From contig CAZFRM010000026.1 in NCBI GenBank assembly GCA_964521255.1, positions 1-64,000 on the forward strand: a DNA stretch of 64,000 nt. Reading direction: 5' to 3'. Below, one piece after another: positions 16,851 through 24,983 of this stretch (position 1 is its first letter; each line of letters starts with the position of its first letter). This DNA is from ZC4RG29 sp964521255 (GTDB lineage: Bacteria; Bacteroidota; Bacteroidia; Cytophagales; Cyclobacteriaceae). Below the pieces are notes generated by a model. It saw nothing but the letters and a program-made list of their open reading frames with translations, was not told the DNA's origin and did not search any database. Position numbers and translations under genes: made by a program.

Positions 16851-18734
16851 TCACTGGCAATATTCTATGGCTGCTAAAATTTCGTCTTCCTCAAGGTCGT
16901 ACTGCTCTTTTATAAGCTGTATCGATTCTGGCCCGGTGTAGATGCTTGCAATTGTTTCTGCCCAGACACCCTTGTCTTTTACAGATGGCTTTCCGTCACC
17001 AACTTTCGGATCGATCGCAATTTTTCCTTTTCCTTTTTTAGGCAGAAGTTTTTGCGCCACACCACTGGTATTAAATTCAATGTCCTTGAAAAATTCCTTG
17101 ATTACATCCAGCAGGTACTGGCCTTTGCCATCGAGGGTTATGATCGATCCATCGGGTAATTGAAAAATGATTGAGTTACCGGTTACTTTGAGATCATCTC
17201 GCACGTTGTTAGTTGCAAAAGGATACATTTTACCAGTCTTCGATCTCAAATCGGTTCTTGCTTTCAGGATTTTGGCAAGACTGAAACTGTTTTCCCTCAA
17301 TGTGCCAATAACAACCAGTTCGATCAAGCCGTGGAAGCTTATTTTCAATTTGGTTGACTCCGTGTTGCCATCACCGTTCAGACCCTCATAGTTAGCCTTT
17401 GCCAACTCCTTAAACCACCGTTTTATTTTATCCACGGTGATTCCGGTTATTCCGGACACATCCTGAACAGAGTAAATCCCGGTGTTAAGGCCAAATTCGA
17501 GCATCGGTTCAAAGTTATTTGAAAATAGTGATTCTTGTGTACTTGGTTGTGGTTCCGGAACTTCAACTTTTGTCTCTTTTTGACCATTTAACCTACCCCA
17601 CGCCTCCAGTACCAACCTCCTGGTCCTGTATTCTCCGTACAACCGGATTTCTTTTTCTTTAAGGACTCTGAAGGTCTCTCCTGGAAAATCTGGACCATAG
17701 ACATCTTGTGGGTCTAGGATGTAACGAAGTTCTTCGGTGGTGAGGCCGTAGAGTTTGGCGTAGATTGAATCAAGTTCAGCTTTTAAAATATCCCTACGGT
17801 TTTCATCCCATTTAAATGGTGGCTTTGGGCAACCTTCAATCATCTCCGGTGAAGTGCCATGGTCTTCGCTCCAGGCAGGTGGGCTCCACTCATGACCACC
17901 CGTTACGGATTGATTTTCTTTACATTGATTTTCAATTGCTTCCCGTAAAGTAGAATTAGCTTCTTTCCAGACATCGTCTGCAAATGGTTTGATGTCCCAT
18001 GAGGTGTATGTAAGTTCCAAAACTCTTGGTATGATGAATAATAAATGATTTCCCTGAATTTTGTCAGGAGCGATGACTGGTAGTTGTTCAACAATAAAAA
18101 AATTCATATGAAGCCCGCCTACTTTTTGTCTAGCGAAAAAGTCAAATATTATTGACGAGAAATTGCCAATAAAGGCCACCACTTTTGGTACTGACTCGTA
18201 GTCAATATTCAGAACTGGCGCGCTGTTTGCCACCGCTGAGTAAGGTACTACTGATGACAGTGCCGTTCTTTTGTTACTGACTACACCTGTGGTGTCTCTA
18301 AAACAAAACAACCAAGTGCGATTATTTACGATACGATTAGAGACCTCATGGCTGTCAATAAAATACCTGGAATCAGGAAGCCGATATGGATCAGATAATG
18401 CACTATCGTCTAACTTTTCTGACTTACCTCTGATTTTCATCCCAGACGTTGGATCACCAGCATCTGCATACCGATGATTATAGATATTAATCATTTTTGA
18501 TTCATAAAGAGGAACAGTGTTTGCTTCCCTTGTTTTTTTAAATAAATGGCTGTCATTAGAAAGGTCGAACATTCTCTGAAAACTAACTTTCCAGGGATTT
18601 GTATTTCTCCGTTCGTCCTTGATGATTGGATTTCGTCCATACACCTTTTTCGAAATCTCAGCATCAAATGAAGTAATGAAGGAAGGACATGATAAGGTAT
18701 TGGGATTCAGATTATAGAAATCTTGCTTAGTCAA
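16851..18734 (-). CDS. C-terminal part of DISARM-type DNA methylase fused to DUF433-like antitoxin domain
   Basis: A 627-aa protein in three parts. Residues 1-385 match the specificity/C-terminal half of Eco57I-like DISARM methylases: LNPNT near residue 9, NPWKVSFQRMFDLSNDSHLF, FDFFARQKVGGLHMNFF near 198, LELTYTSWDIKPF near 239, and LYGEYRTRRLVLE near 364. Residues about 419-445 look like a MerR-type helix-turn-helix. Residues about 570-625 (IAIDPKVGDGKP to EDEILAAIEYC) match DUF433 antitoxins. There is no SAM-binding or NPPY motif. The TTG start overlaps the preceding frame by four bases, but homologous residues (RFKNFQL) continue upstream of it in this frame, so the true start is unclear and the gene looks like a deletion product. 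Confidence 0.75.
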   Translation of the reverse strand: MTKQDFYNLNPNTLSCPSFITSFDAEISKKVYGRNPIIKDERRNTNPWKVSFQRMFDLSNDSHLFKKTREANTVPLYESKMINIYNHRYADAGDPTSGMKIRGKSEKLDDSALSDPYRLPDSRYFIDSHEVSNRIVNNRTWLFCFRDTTGVVSNKRTALSSVVPYSAVANSAPVLNIDYESVPKVVAFIGNFSSIIFDFFARQKVGGLHMNFFIVEQLPVIAPDKIQGNHLLFIIPRVLELTYTSWDIKPFADDVWKEANSTLREAIENQCKENQSVTGGHEWSPPAWSEDHGTSPEMIEGCPKPPFKWDENRRDILKAELDSIYAKLYGLTTEELRYILDPQDVYGPDFPGETFRVLKEKEIRLYGEYRTRRLVLEAWGRLNGQKETKVEVPEPQPSTQESLFSNNFEPMLEFGLNTGIYSVQDVSGITGITVDKIKRWFKELAKANYEGLNGDGNTESTKLKISFHGLIELVVIGTLRENSFSLAKILKARTDLRSKTGKMYPFATNNVRDDLKVTGNSIIFQLPDGSIITLDGKGQYLLDVIKEFFKDIEFNTSGVAQKLLPKKGKGKIAIDPKVGDGKPSVKDKGVWAETIASIYTGPESIQLIKEQYDLEEDEILAAIEYCQ

Positions 18735-20044
18735 CTGAAAATTCTTAAAGCGATTTGACGCATCGTTAGTTGTCTTGCAAAAAAAATCGGAACGAGGTTT
18801 TTATTTTCATCGGTAAACTCATTGAGGTTGCGTACACATTCCAGCAAGAGTTTATTGTTGATGAGGCTGTTTTGCAGATCGGCAATGGCATTGTAGCTGA
18901 ACAGATCACCATCAAGCGGTTGTATTCCTAACTTCTTTCCATTACCGGCCGCTTCAAAGAGTAGGAATGTATTTACCAGACCCAACCACAAGTCAGTGAA
19001 TTGTGCTTCGTACAGATAGCGGTTTTCAGAGAGCTTACGCAAGCGCGCAATGCTGTAGAATTTCCAATAGATATTTTTTAACTTCTGGGTTTCTTCCTTT
19101 TTGTCTTCGGGGTCATACACCAGGTCTCTTTCCTCGGTTACCATCAGAAACAAAAAACGGTAAATGATGCGCAGTAATTGCCGGTAATAATCTTTTGCGT
19201 TTAGTCTTCCCGATTGAATCTTTTCTCTTAACGCTGTATTGTTCTCGTGTTGTAGAAATCCATTTCCCAATGCGAGCAGCGATTCTTTCACCGCCATACT
19301 CAAGCCATCGCGTATGCGGTTTCCTGTTTCAATACTTTCTTTATAATATTTTTCTAACAGGCATTGATCAGCTTCTGTAATGGTTCGCGGAAAACGGGAA
19401 GCATGAAGCAAACGATATAGCACGGTGAACTCGCTGTACTTGTCTTCATCCAGCATTCGCTTGATGTCAAACTCTACATACGTGAGCTTGATCAATCGTC
19501 CGCTGTCGCGAATCAAACGCAGGAACAAACCGTTGGTAGCGATACCATAGATGTTCTCCGTTACGTTCAGGTATTCCTGCATGGTACCATGCGGAGAGTA
19601 CTTCGAAGTGCCACCACTGCTTTTTATATCCAATGTGTTTTTGTCGGGATGTGCCGGATCAAGAAAACCTACAATGTGAATGGGAAGATAGCCGAGGTTT
19701 TCAGCGGTATGACTTATACGGTACTCCTGGTTATTGTCTCCTTTTAAGGATGTTTTTTCATCCTGCAATTCAAAGCCGAGTGATGATAAAAAATTCTTCA
19801 TCCATTTGCGGCTCAATGTTGTGCCGTAAGGATCGCTGGAAGAAAGATTTTGATTGCGTTCGCTGAAATGTTTCCAATCCAATTTTATTCGGCTCCATGC
19901 ATATTCAATTTCGCCTCGCAAATTGGAACCTGGATCCAAACCAAAATCAGTAGCCAATTGCCCCTGAGTTTCTGCCTTCTCTACCTTTAGCAGAATTTCT
20001 TCCGAGATCAGGTTGCCTTGTATGTTGATACAGGTGTACTTCAT
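18731..20044 (-). CDS. N-terminal part of DISARM-type Eco57I-like DNA methylase
   Basis: A 437-aa protein matching the N-terminal domain of class 1 DISARM / Eco57I-like adenine methylases. Typical segments are YGIATNGLFLRLIRDSGRL, TYVEFDIKRML, VLYRLLHASRFP and LRIIYRFLFLMVTEERDL. Similarity runs to DGDLFSYNAIADLQN and LNEFTDENKNL, exactly where full-length proteins continue into the catalytic core. Instead about 20 residues without family similarity lead to a stop at 18731. On its own it lacks every methyltransferase motif. It starts nine bases after the AlbA_2 gene. It could still be a DNA- or partner-binding module, but a truncated methylase is the simplest reading. Confidence 0.75.
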   Translation of the reverse strand: MKYTCINIQGNLISEEILLKVEKAETQGQLATDFGLDPGSNLRGEIEYAWSRIKLDWKHFSERNQNLSSSDPYGTTLSRKWMKNFLSSLGFELQDEKTSLKGDNNQEYRISHTAENLGYLPIHIVGFLDPAHPDKNTLDIKSSGGTSKYSPHGTMQEYLNVTENIYGIATNGLFLRLIRDSGRLIKLTYVEFDIKRMLDEDKYSEFTVLYRLLHASRFPRTITEADQCLLEKYYKESIETGNRIRDGLSMAVKESLLALGNGFLQHENNTALREKIQSGRLNAKDYYRQLLRIIYRFLFLMVTEERDLVYDPEDKKEETQKLKNIYWKFYSIARLRKLSENRYLYEAQFTDLWLGLVNTFLLFEAAGNGKKLGIQPLDGDLFSYNAIADLQNSLINNKLLLECVRNLNEFTDENKNLVPIFFARQLTMRQIALRIFS

Positions 20045-20053
20045 TGCTAAATT

Positions 20054-21736
20054 TTATAAACCACCTAAGAAGGCTTTGCCGGAATCTGTGATCATATATT
20101 TATTTTCAGGACTGGTTGGCTTGTCGAGATTGGTAAGGGCGATCAAACCGGTTTCGCGTAACGGTTTGATATAACTGTCTCTGAAACTTTTTTCGTTTTT
20201 GTAGTCGATTAGCCTCATTAAATCCGCGAGCCCCATGGGTTCAGAAACAAGTGTTAAAATGCTGACCAGGTACCAGGCCTTTTTGGTAAGAAGCTGGGTA
20301 CCTTTTTGGTCCCAACTGGGTACCTTTTGGATTTCTTCCTTCGTATGTACTTGATTTTCAGCCCAATTTAGCGCTATTAGCTGGGTACCTTTCCGGTGCC
20401 AACTGGGTACCAGGTGTAAAATAACCTCAGCCCACGAAGCACCGGTCAGGTCTGCCGGTAGGGCTATTTGCGTCAGTCCTTTTTCAAGATGACCCAAGGC
20501 TTCATCCGGGAGTTCAAGCCACTTCTGGAATTTATTGGCGTAGATCTCCAGTGTGATCAACTGCAATGGCAGCTCTGTTTTAAAAGTATCATTCTCCCAA
20601 AATACAGGCTGCGCCCCACCAGAATAGAGGGGCAGGTATTTAGACGTGTTACGAATACCAGAACCTATTTCATCGGTCCAGCCGAAGGCGGTAAAGAACT
20701 TCCTGATATTGGGATTCTTTGGATAAGGATTAAACCCGCGCGGATCGATTGGCCCATGGAACAACGGTTTGTTGGGATTGGTAATCGTGACCTTATTACC
20801 GGTAATGATCAATTCAGTGGAGAGTGCACTCGTGTATTCCCGGTGCACAATTACATTGCCAATCACTTCCCTGAATATCTTATCGCGTAAATCAACCCGT
20901 TGATCACCTTCCAGGTAGAATTTTTCCGGAAGGTGCTTGTTCACGAATTCTTTTAACGTGAGGTATGTATCAATGAGGTTAGTTCGCAGTGGTGGATTGA
21001 TACGATCATCCCACCGGTCTTTATTTTCAATCCGCACCATGGCTTCTACCTTATAGGCAGGAAGTATACTTTGAATGGTGGTATCTTTTCCAAAAATAAG
21101 TGCCGCTGCCAATGTAAGTCCTTCCTGCCCGCTCATGAAATCTTTACGCCATAGTACAGAGTCTTTCAACATCTGTAGATCATCTACCAGCAACCATGGA
21201 TGATCACTTCGGAAGTTCCGGATGAGCGTACGCGCTTTTTCAAACAAAGTAGTGTCAAGATCCTGTAGAGTAAGGTGCGGAATGATTTGAGCCTCTGTAA
21301 AGAAATTACGTTTTCTTAAATACAGATCACTAACTTTTTGCTGGTTATCTGTAACATCCAAATCACTTTCAAACTCACGACTGTAAATTCGCCCCGCATG
21401 ATCGTGTACCTGGCTACTGGCTGGAATCTGAATGACCATGATCTCTCCATCAGGACGGAGAACCGAATAGGGTTGAATGTATAGTGGCGGATTGATACAC
21501 TCACGTGTATTCAATGCTGTAATAATATCCTTCTGTAATTTAACTTTCGCAGCAGAATCAATGCCCAGCACATTTCCGTTATCAGTAACACCTAGCAAAA
21601 TGGTACCGCCATCGGTATTGGAAAAACTAACTACTGATTCGTAGAAGGATTTAGGCACAGAATCTTTTGCTTCCTTGAATTCAATCTTCAGGCCCTCGCC
21701 TTGCTGTATGATACGGTTGATGTCTTCGAGTGTCAT
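20054..21736 (-). CDS. AlbA_2 (Schlafen-like) domain transcriptional regulator-type protein
   Basis: A 560-aa protein with an N-terminal AlbA_2/Schlafen-type domain (about residues 1-130; LKIEFKEAKDSVPKSFYE, GGTILLGVTDNGNVLGI). It is followed by the HATPase-like region usual in this family (GNVIVHREY, IITGNKVTITNP, GWTDEIGSGIRN near residues 285-360) and a C-terminal winged-helix part. Two copies of a VPSW-x-x-KGTQL unit lie near residues 440-480. Family members bind nucleic acid and are often encoded in defence islands and beside restriction systems. It lies five bases after the SNF2 helicase gene and nine before the methylase part, so it belongs to the same transcript. Role in the complex is unknown. 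Confidence 0.8.
   Translation of the reverse strand: MTLEDINRIIQQGEGLKIEFKEAKDSVPKSFYESVVSFSNTDGGTILLGVTDNGNVLGIDSAAKVKLQKDIITALNTRECINPPLYIQPYSVLRPDGEIMVIQIPASSQVHDHAGRIYSREFESDLDVTDNQQKVSDLYLRKRNFFTEAQIIPHLTLQDLDTTLFEKARTLIRNFRSDHPWLLVDDLQMLKDSVLWRKDFMSGQEGLTLAAALIFGKDTTIQSILPAYKVEAMVRIENKDRWDDRINPPLRTNLIDTYLTLKEFVNKHLPEKFYLEGDQRVDLRDKIFREVIGNVIVHREYTSALSTELIITGNKVTITNPNKPLFHGPIDPRGFNPYPKNPNIRKFFTAFGWTDEIGSGIRNTSKYLPLYSGGAQPVFWENDTFKTELPLQLITLEIYANKFQKWLELPDEALGHLEKGLTQIALPADLTGASWAEVILHLVPSWHRKGTQLIALNWAENQVHTKEEIQKVPSWDQKGTQLLTKKAWYLVSILTLVSEPMGLADLMRLIDYKNEKSFRDSYIKPLRETGLIALTNLDKPTSPENKYMITDSGKAFLGGL
20293..20411 (-). repeat. Two 32-bp direct repeats inside the AlbA_2 gene
   Basis: 20293-20324 and 20380-20411 are 32-bp copies with three mismatches, 55 bases apart. 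Each holds two GGTACC sites and encodes the VPSW-x-x-KGTQL unit. Similar short repeats occur in the C-terminal region of this family and may expand or contract by recombination. Confidence 0.75.
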
Positions 21737-21741
21737 AACAA

Positions 21742-24588
21742 CTACGCGATTTCGGGGAGTAAAATATATAAACCTAATACATCCATAGGCAATACCGGTT
21801 CTACCACTTTATATTTAACACCTCCTAATAAATTTCTCACCTTTGTATGCATAAGCACTAAATGATTGGCACGTTCCATTGCAACATTGTCAGTTTGGGC
21901 TCTGAACTTAGTTTCGTCCTTCACCCATTCCATTTCTTCAGTTAGCCAATATGTCTGTTCAGGCTGCTCCATATTCTGTGTTGCCTTCACATTCACTAAC
22001 AAGTCCATTGCACTTTCTTTGCCAATGATCTGCTTCTGTTTCAGATTACCCTCATAACCCCACAGCCACATTTCTTCTGCTACAATCTCTTTATTGCTTG
22101 GCTGCTCGGCAATCACATTCCGCACACGCAATTGAAAAAGAACCGTTTTTTGTTTTACTGAACTTGTTCGAAACACTGATGCTCTAGCCGCACTGTTGTT
22201 TGCGCCTTGCAAAGCACTGTTAATAACATATTGCGATAAGTGCTCTGTAAACGGATGATTCCGTCCAATATATTTATAGCCCAATGGAGTAGGTGATTGA
22301 AAGGAAATCTGGATATCATTTTTATCGGTTAGTAACTCGCGTAAACGTTGTGGAATATTCGTGGTGAAGATCTTATATCCAAACTTCTTTTCCTCTACTT
22401 GCACACCCATGAATCGGAGGGAGTCTACGATGAATTGTTCAACGGTTTTTACGTCACCGATGGCTTCGTCAACTTCTTTCAGATCATCGTTTATTTCGCT
22501 CGCCTTAATCGCATTTTGCGCAAAGATACTTCTGGAGGTTTTTTCCCTATGTTCAGCTTCTTCGAATGCTTTCGCAATTCTGTTTTTTTCATCTTCAATC
22601 TCAGCGGCCTCAAAGATGGAGAGTTGTCGCGTGATCTGCTTTACTTGCACCGTTGGCTTTAGCAGGATGGCTTTGGTAACGGCCTCCATAACCGATGCAC
22701 TGTTTTCCGGAAACGGAACAGCGATACCGATGGATCTTCTGATCTCTCGAGCCTTTCGGAGAAGTACTTCCAGCACAACACCATCAATCGGATTATTACT
22801 TCCATACAACAAAGCCACCTCAACGGCATCTGATTGTTGCCCAAAACGATCAATACGGCCTTCTCTTTGTTCCAGCCGGTTTGGATTCCAGGGAAGGTCA
22901 TAATGAAGCAATGCATTAAATCCCTCTTGTAGGTTGATACCTTCGCTGAGGCAATCCGTGGCAATGAGCAATCGCCTTTCGGATTTGTTCATCATCTGAA
23001 TTTTATCCCGTCTCAGTTCGTCATTCAGTTCACTGGTAACGACCTCGATATGCAAGCCTTTATAACTTTTGCCTTTTAGTGCTTCCTTGAATATGTTGCC
23101 AAGGTAATTCGCGGTTTGTATGTAGCGACAAAAAATGATCGGGTTATAATCTCTTTCAATGAATACTTTGATCTGTGCTAGAGCTTCCTTTGCTTTTTGA
23201 TCGTGCTGAACTCCAACAAGGGCCTCCATCTGTTTTGCATAATCAAGAAGTCGTTTTGATTCAGAGTCCTGCACAACCCCGGATCCTGATAATGGTAAAT
23301 TGTCTTCTGTTGAAAAGTCACCATCCATTACTCTTTCCCGGCCTTCTTCATCAGAACTGATTTCATCCTCCTCGTCAGAAAGTTTTTTCTTCATTGCTTT
23401 CTTGTGAAGCATGGAGATCCCAGCTGCGGGGCTACTCATGATACCACGAAGAAGGGCAAGGGCATCCCAATAATTGTAACGTTGCTTTCTCCCGTCATCG
23501 GCATGTAGTGCAACCATTTCTCTTGCGTAAGCAAGTACTTCATGAAACAACTCGAAGTATTTCTCACCGATCTCATAATCCTTGTCAATCGAATTACGCC
23601 GTGGAAATTTGGTTTCTTCATCCAGCCATTTTAAAACATCTCCTCTTCTCCTTTGCACGAAATGTCCAGCGATTTCTTTTCGTTCCTCCTCTGTAGCGGT
23701 TACGATATCAATCTTCTCAAAGGTAAGGCTCAACAAACCCAACAATGATTGAAACTCAGCCTGTTTGCCGCTGTGCGGAGTGGCTGTTAATAATATTAAA
23801 TGTTGTTTGGGATCTTTGGCTAAATCATTTAATAAATGATAACGGAGTTGTTGCGAATTATTGGCACCCGCAGGTTTTGCACAGGTATGGGCTTCGTCCA
23901 CAATGATCAGCTCAGGACAATGATCAATAAACACCTGCCTTTTATTTCCTGTTTTGATGTAATCAATTGAGATGATTTGAAAGGGGAAAGCACGAAAAAG
24001 ATTCTCATGACTTCTTATCTGGCGTTCCAGTGCCGTGGCTGTTCCCGTGCGAATGATTACCGCTTCGATACCAAATTTACTTTTTAGTTCATCCTGCCAC
24101 TGGTCGCATAAGTGAGGCAAACAAACTACAGCGAAACGTTTTATTTCTTTTCGTTCGTAAAGCTCCTTTGCTATCAACAAAGCTTCAATGGTTTTACCTA
24201 CCCCGACATCATCCGCAATCAATAGGCGAGTAACGTCCTTCTTCAACGCCATGATCAAAGGCACCATTTGGTAGGATCTTGGCCGAAATGAAAGTTTGCC
24301 CAGACACCTGAAAGGTCCTGCTGTATTTCGAAAAGAGAGACGTGCGGCATTATATAATAGTTTGGCCGAAGTGAAATCCCCCAGATTTTCCTCGGTTGGT
24401 TTACTGAAGTTATATGTTTGTGGCTTGTCCGACTCGTTCGCCAATAGTTTATAGATTCCAGTGATCTCATCATCGGTGCCTCCAAGTGGTTTCACCAAAA
24501 AGAGATTTGTGTCATCGGAAGGGAGTACGACCCACGGCCTGTTTCGAAGCGTTACTAAACTGCCAGGTTTGAAATCGAAATTTGTCAT
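21742..24588 (-). CDS. drmD: DrmD-like SNF2 family helicase of a DISARM-like system
   Basis: A 948-aa SNF2-type ATPase. Walker A is DDVGVGKT near residue 122, motif II is VDEAH, LLTATPHSGK follows, and the C-terminal lobe has SEGINLQEGFNALLHYDLPWNPNRLEQREGRIDRFGQ-type motifs near residues 550-590. The N-terminal GSLVTLRNRPWVVLPS segment and overall length match DrmD, the SNF2 helicase marking class 1 DISARM. DISARM blocks phage DNA after entry. Its ATG overlaps the Doc-like gene by four bases (ATGA), and a five-base gap follows before AlbA_2. All helicase motifs look intact, so this part should be active. Confidence 0.82.
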   Translation of the reverse strand: MTNFDFKPGSLVTLRNRPWVVLPSDDTNLFLVKPLGGTDDEITGIYKLLANESDKPQTYNFSKPTEENLGDFTSAKLLYNAARLSFRNTAGPFRCLGKLSFRPRSYQMVPLIMALKKDVTRLLIADDVGVGKTIEALLIAKELYERKEIKRFAVVCLPHLCDQWQDELKSKFGIEAVIIRTGTATALERQIRSHENLFRAFPFQIISIDYIKTGNKRQVFIDHCPELIIVDEAHTCAKPAGANNSQQLRYHLLNDLAKDPKQHLILLTATPHSGKQAEFQSLLGLLSLTFEKIDIVTATEEERKEIAGHFVQRRRGDVLKWLDEETKFPRRNSIDKDYEIGEKYFELFHEVLAYAREMVALHADDGRKQRYNYWDALALLRGIMSSPAAGISMLHKKAMKKKLSDEEDEISSDEEGRERVMDGDFSTEDNLPLSGSGVVQDSESKRLLDYAKQMEALVGVQHDQKAKEALAQIKVFIERDYNPIIFCRYIQTANYLGNIFKEALKGKSYKGLHIEVVTSELNDELRRDKIQMMNKSERRLLIATDCLSEGINLQEGFNALLHYDLPWNPNRLEQREGRIDRFGQQSDAVEVALLYGSNNPIDGVVLEVLLRKAREIRRSIGIAVPFPENSASVMEAVTKAILLKPTVQVKQITRQLSIFEAAEIEDEKNRIAKAFEEAEHREKTSRSIFAQNAIKASEINDDLKEVDEAIGDVKTVEQFIVDSLRFMGVQVEEKKFGYKIFTTNIPQRLRELLTDKNDIQISFQSPTPLGYKYIGRNHPFTEHLSQYVINSALQGANNSAARASVFRTSSVKQKTVLFQLRVRNVIAEQPSNKEIVAEEMWLWGYEGNLKQKQIIGKESAMDLLVNVKATQNMEQPEQTYWLTEEMEWVKDETKFRAQTDNVAMERANHLVLMHTKVRNLLGGVKYKVVEPVLPMDVLGLYILLPEIA

Positions 24589-24983
24589 TCGCCTTTACAA
24601 GTAACATTGTTAGTTAGGAAGTCGGCTAGGTCACTTTTACCTCTTTGTCCACTGGTTACCTCCATCAGGATTGGCCACAAATAATCATCTGGAATGGTAA
24701 GGTCGCAACCATTGAGTTTAAGAAAGGCAAAAAGGGCGAGAAAACCGGTTCTTTTATTGCCATCAGAAAAACCCTGACTTTCAGAGATGTGAAAAAAGTA
24801 CGCTGCTGCCATGAGGTATAGATTTCCATGCAAATATTCCCCACCAAAACTTGCTTGTGGTTGGCTAATAGCAGACTCAATTAAACCTCTGTCTCGAATT
24901 CCATCTGAACCTCCAAAGGTACTTATTGCAAGCTTGTTTAGCTGCACAATCCTGTTAAAATCAAGGAATGTGTAGTCTTTCAT
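24585..24983 (-). CDS. Doc-like Fic-fold protein with altered catalytic motif
   Basis: A 132-aa protein of the Doc (death-on-curing) branch of the Fic fold. It has the FGGSDGIRDRGLIESAI segment and the core motif QGFSDGNKRTG at residues 70-80. Canonical members have His at the position of Gln70 (H-x-F-x-D-G-N-K-R); the codon here is CAG, one base away from a His codon. Without this His the usual phosphotransferase or AMP-transferase chemistry should fail. The rest of the anion-binding motif is intact. The gene overlaps the helicase stop (TAATG) and the SNF2 helicase start (ATGA), and no Phd-type antitoxin is next to it. It may be a binding subunit rather than a toxin. Confidence 0.85.
   Translation of the reverse strand: MKDYTFLDFNRIVQLNKLAISTFGGSDGIRDRGLIESAISQPQASFGGEYLHGNLYLMAAAYFFHISESQGFSDGNKRTGFLALFAFLKLNGCDLTIPDDYLWPILMEVTSGQRGKSDLADFLTNNVTCKGE

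Noticed and set aside
18734..20044. Independent small gene rather than a methylase fragment
   Set aside because: The product follows the N-terminal domain of full-length DISARM methylases almost to its end and is followed by the matching C-terminal half, so a split gene with an internal deletion explains it better.
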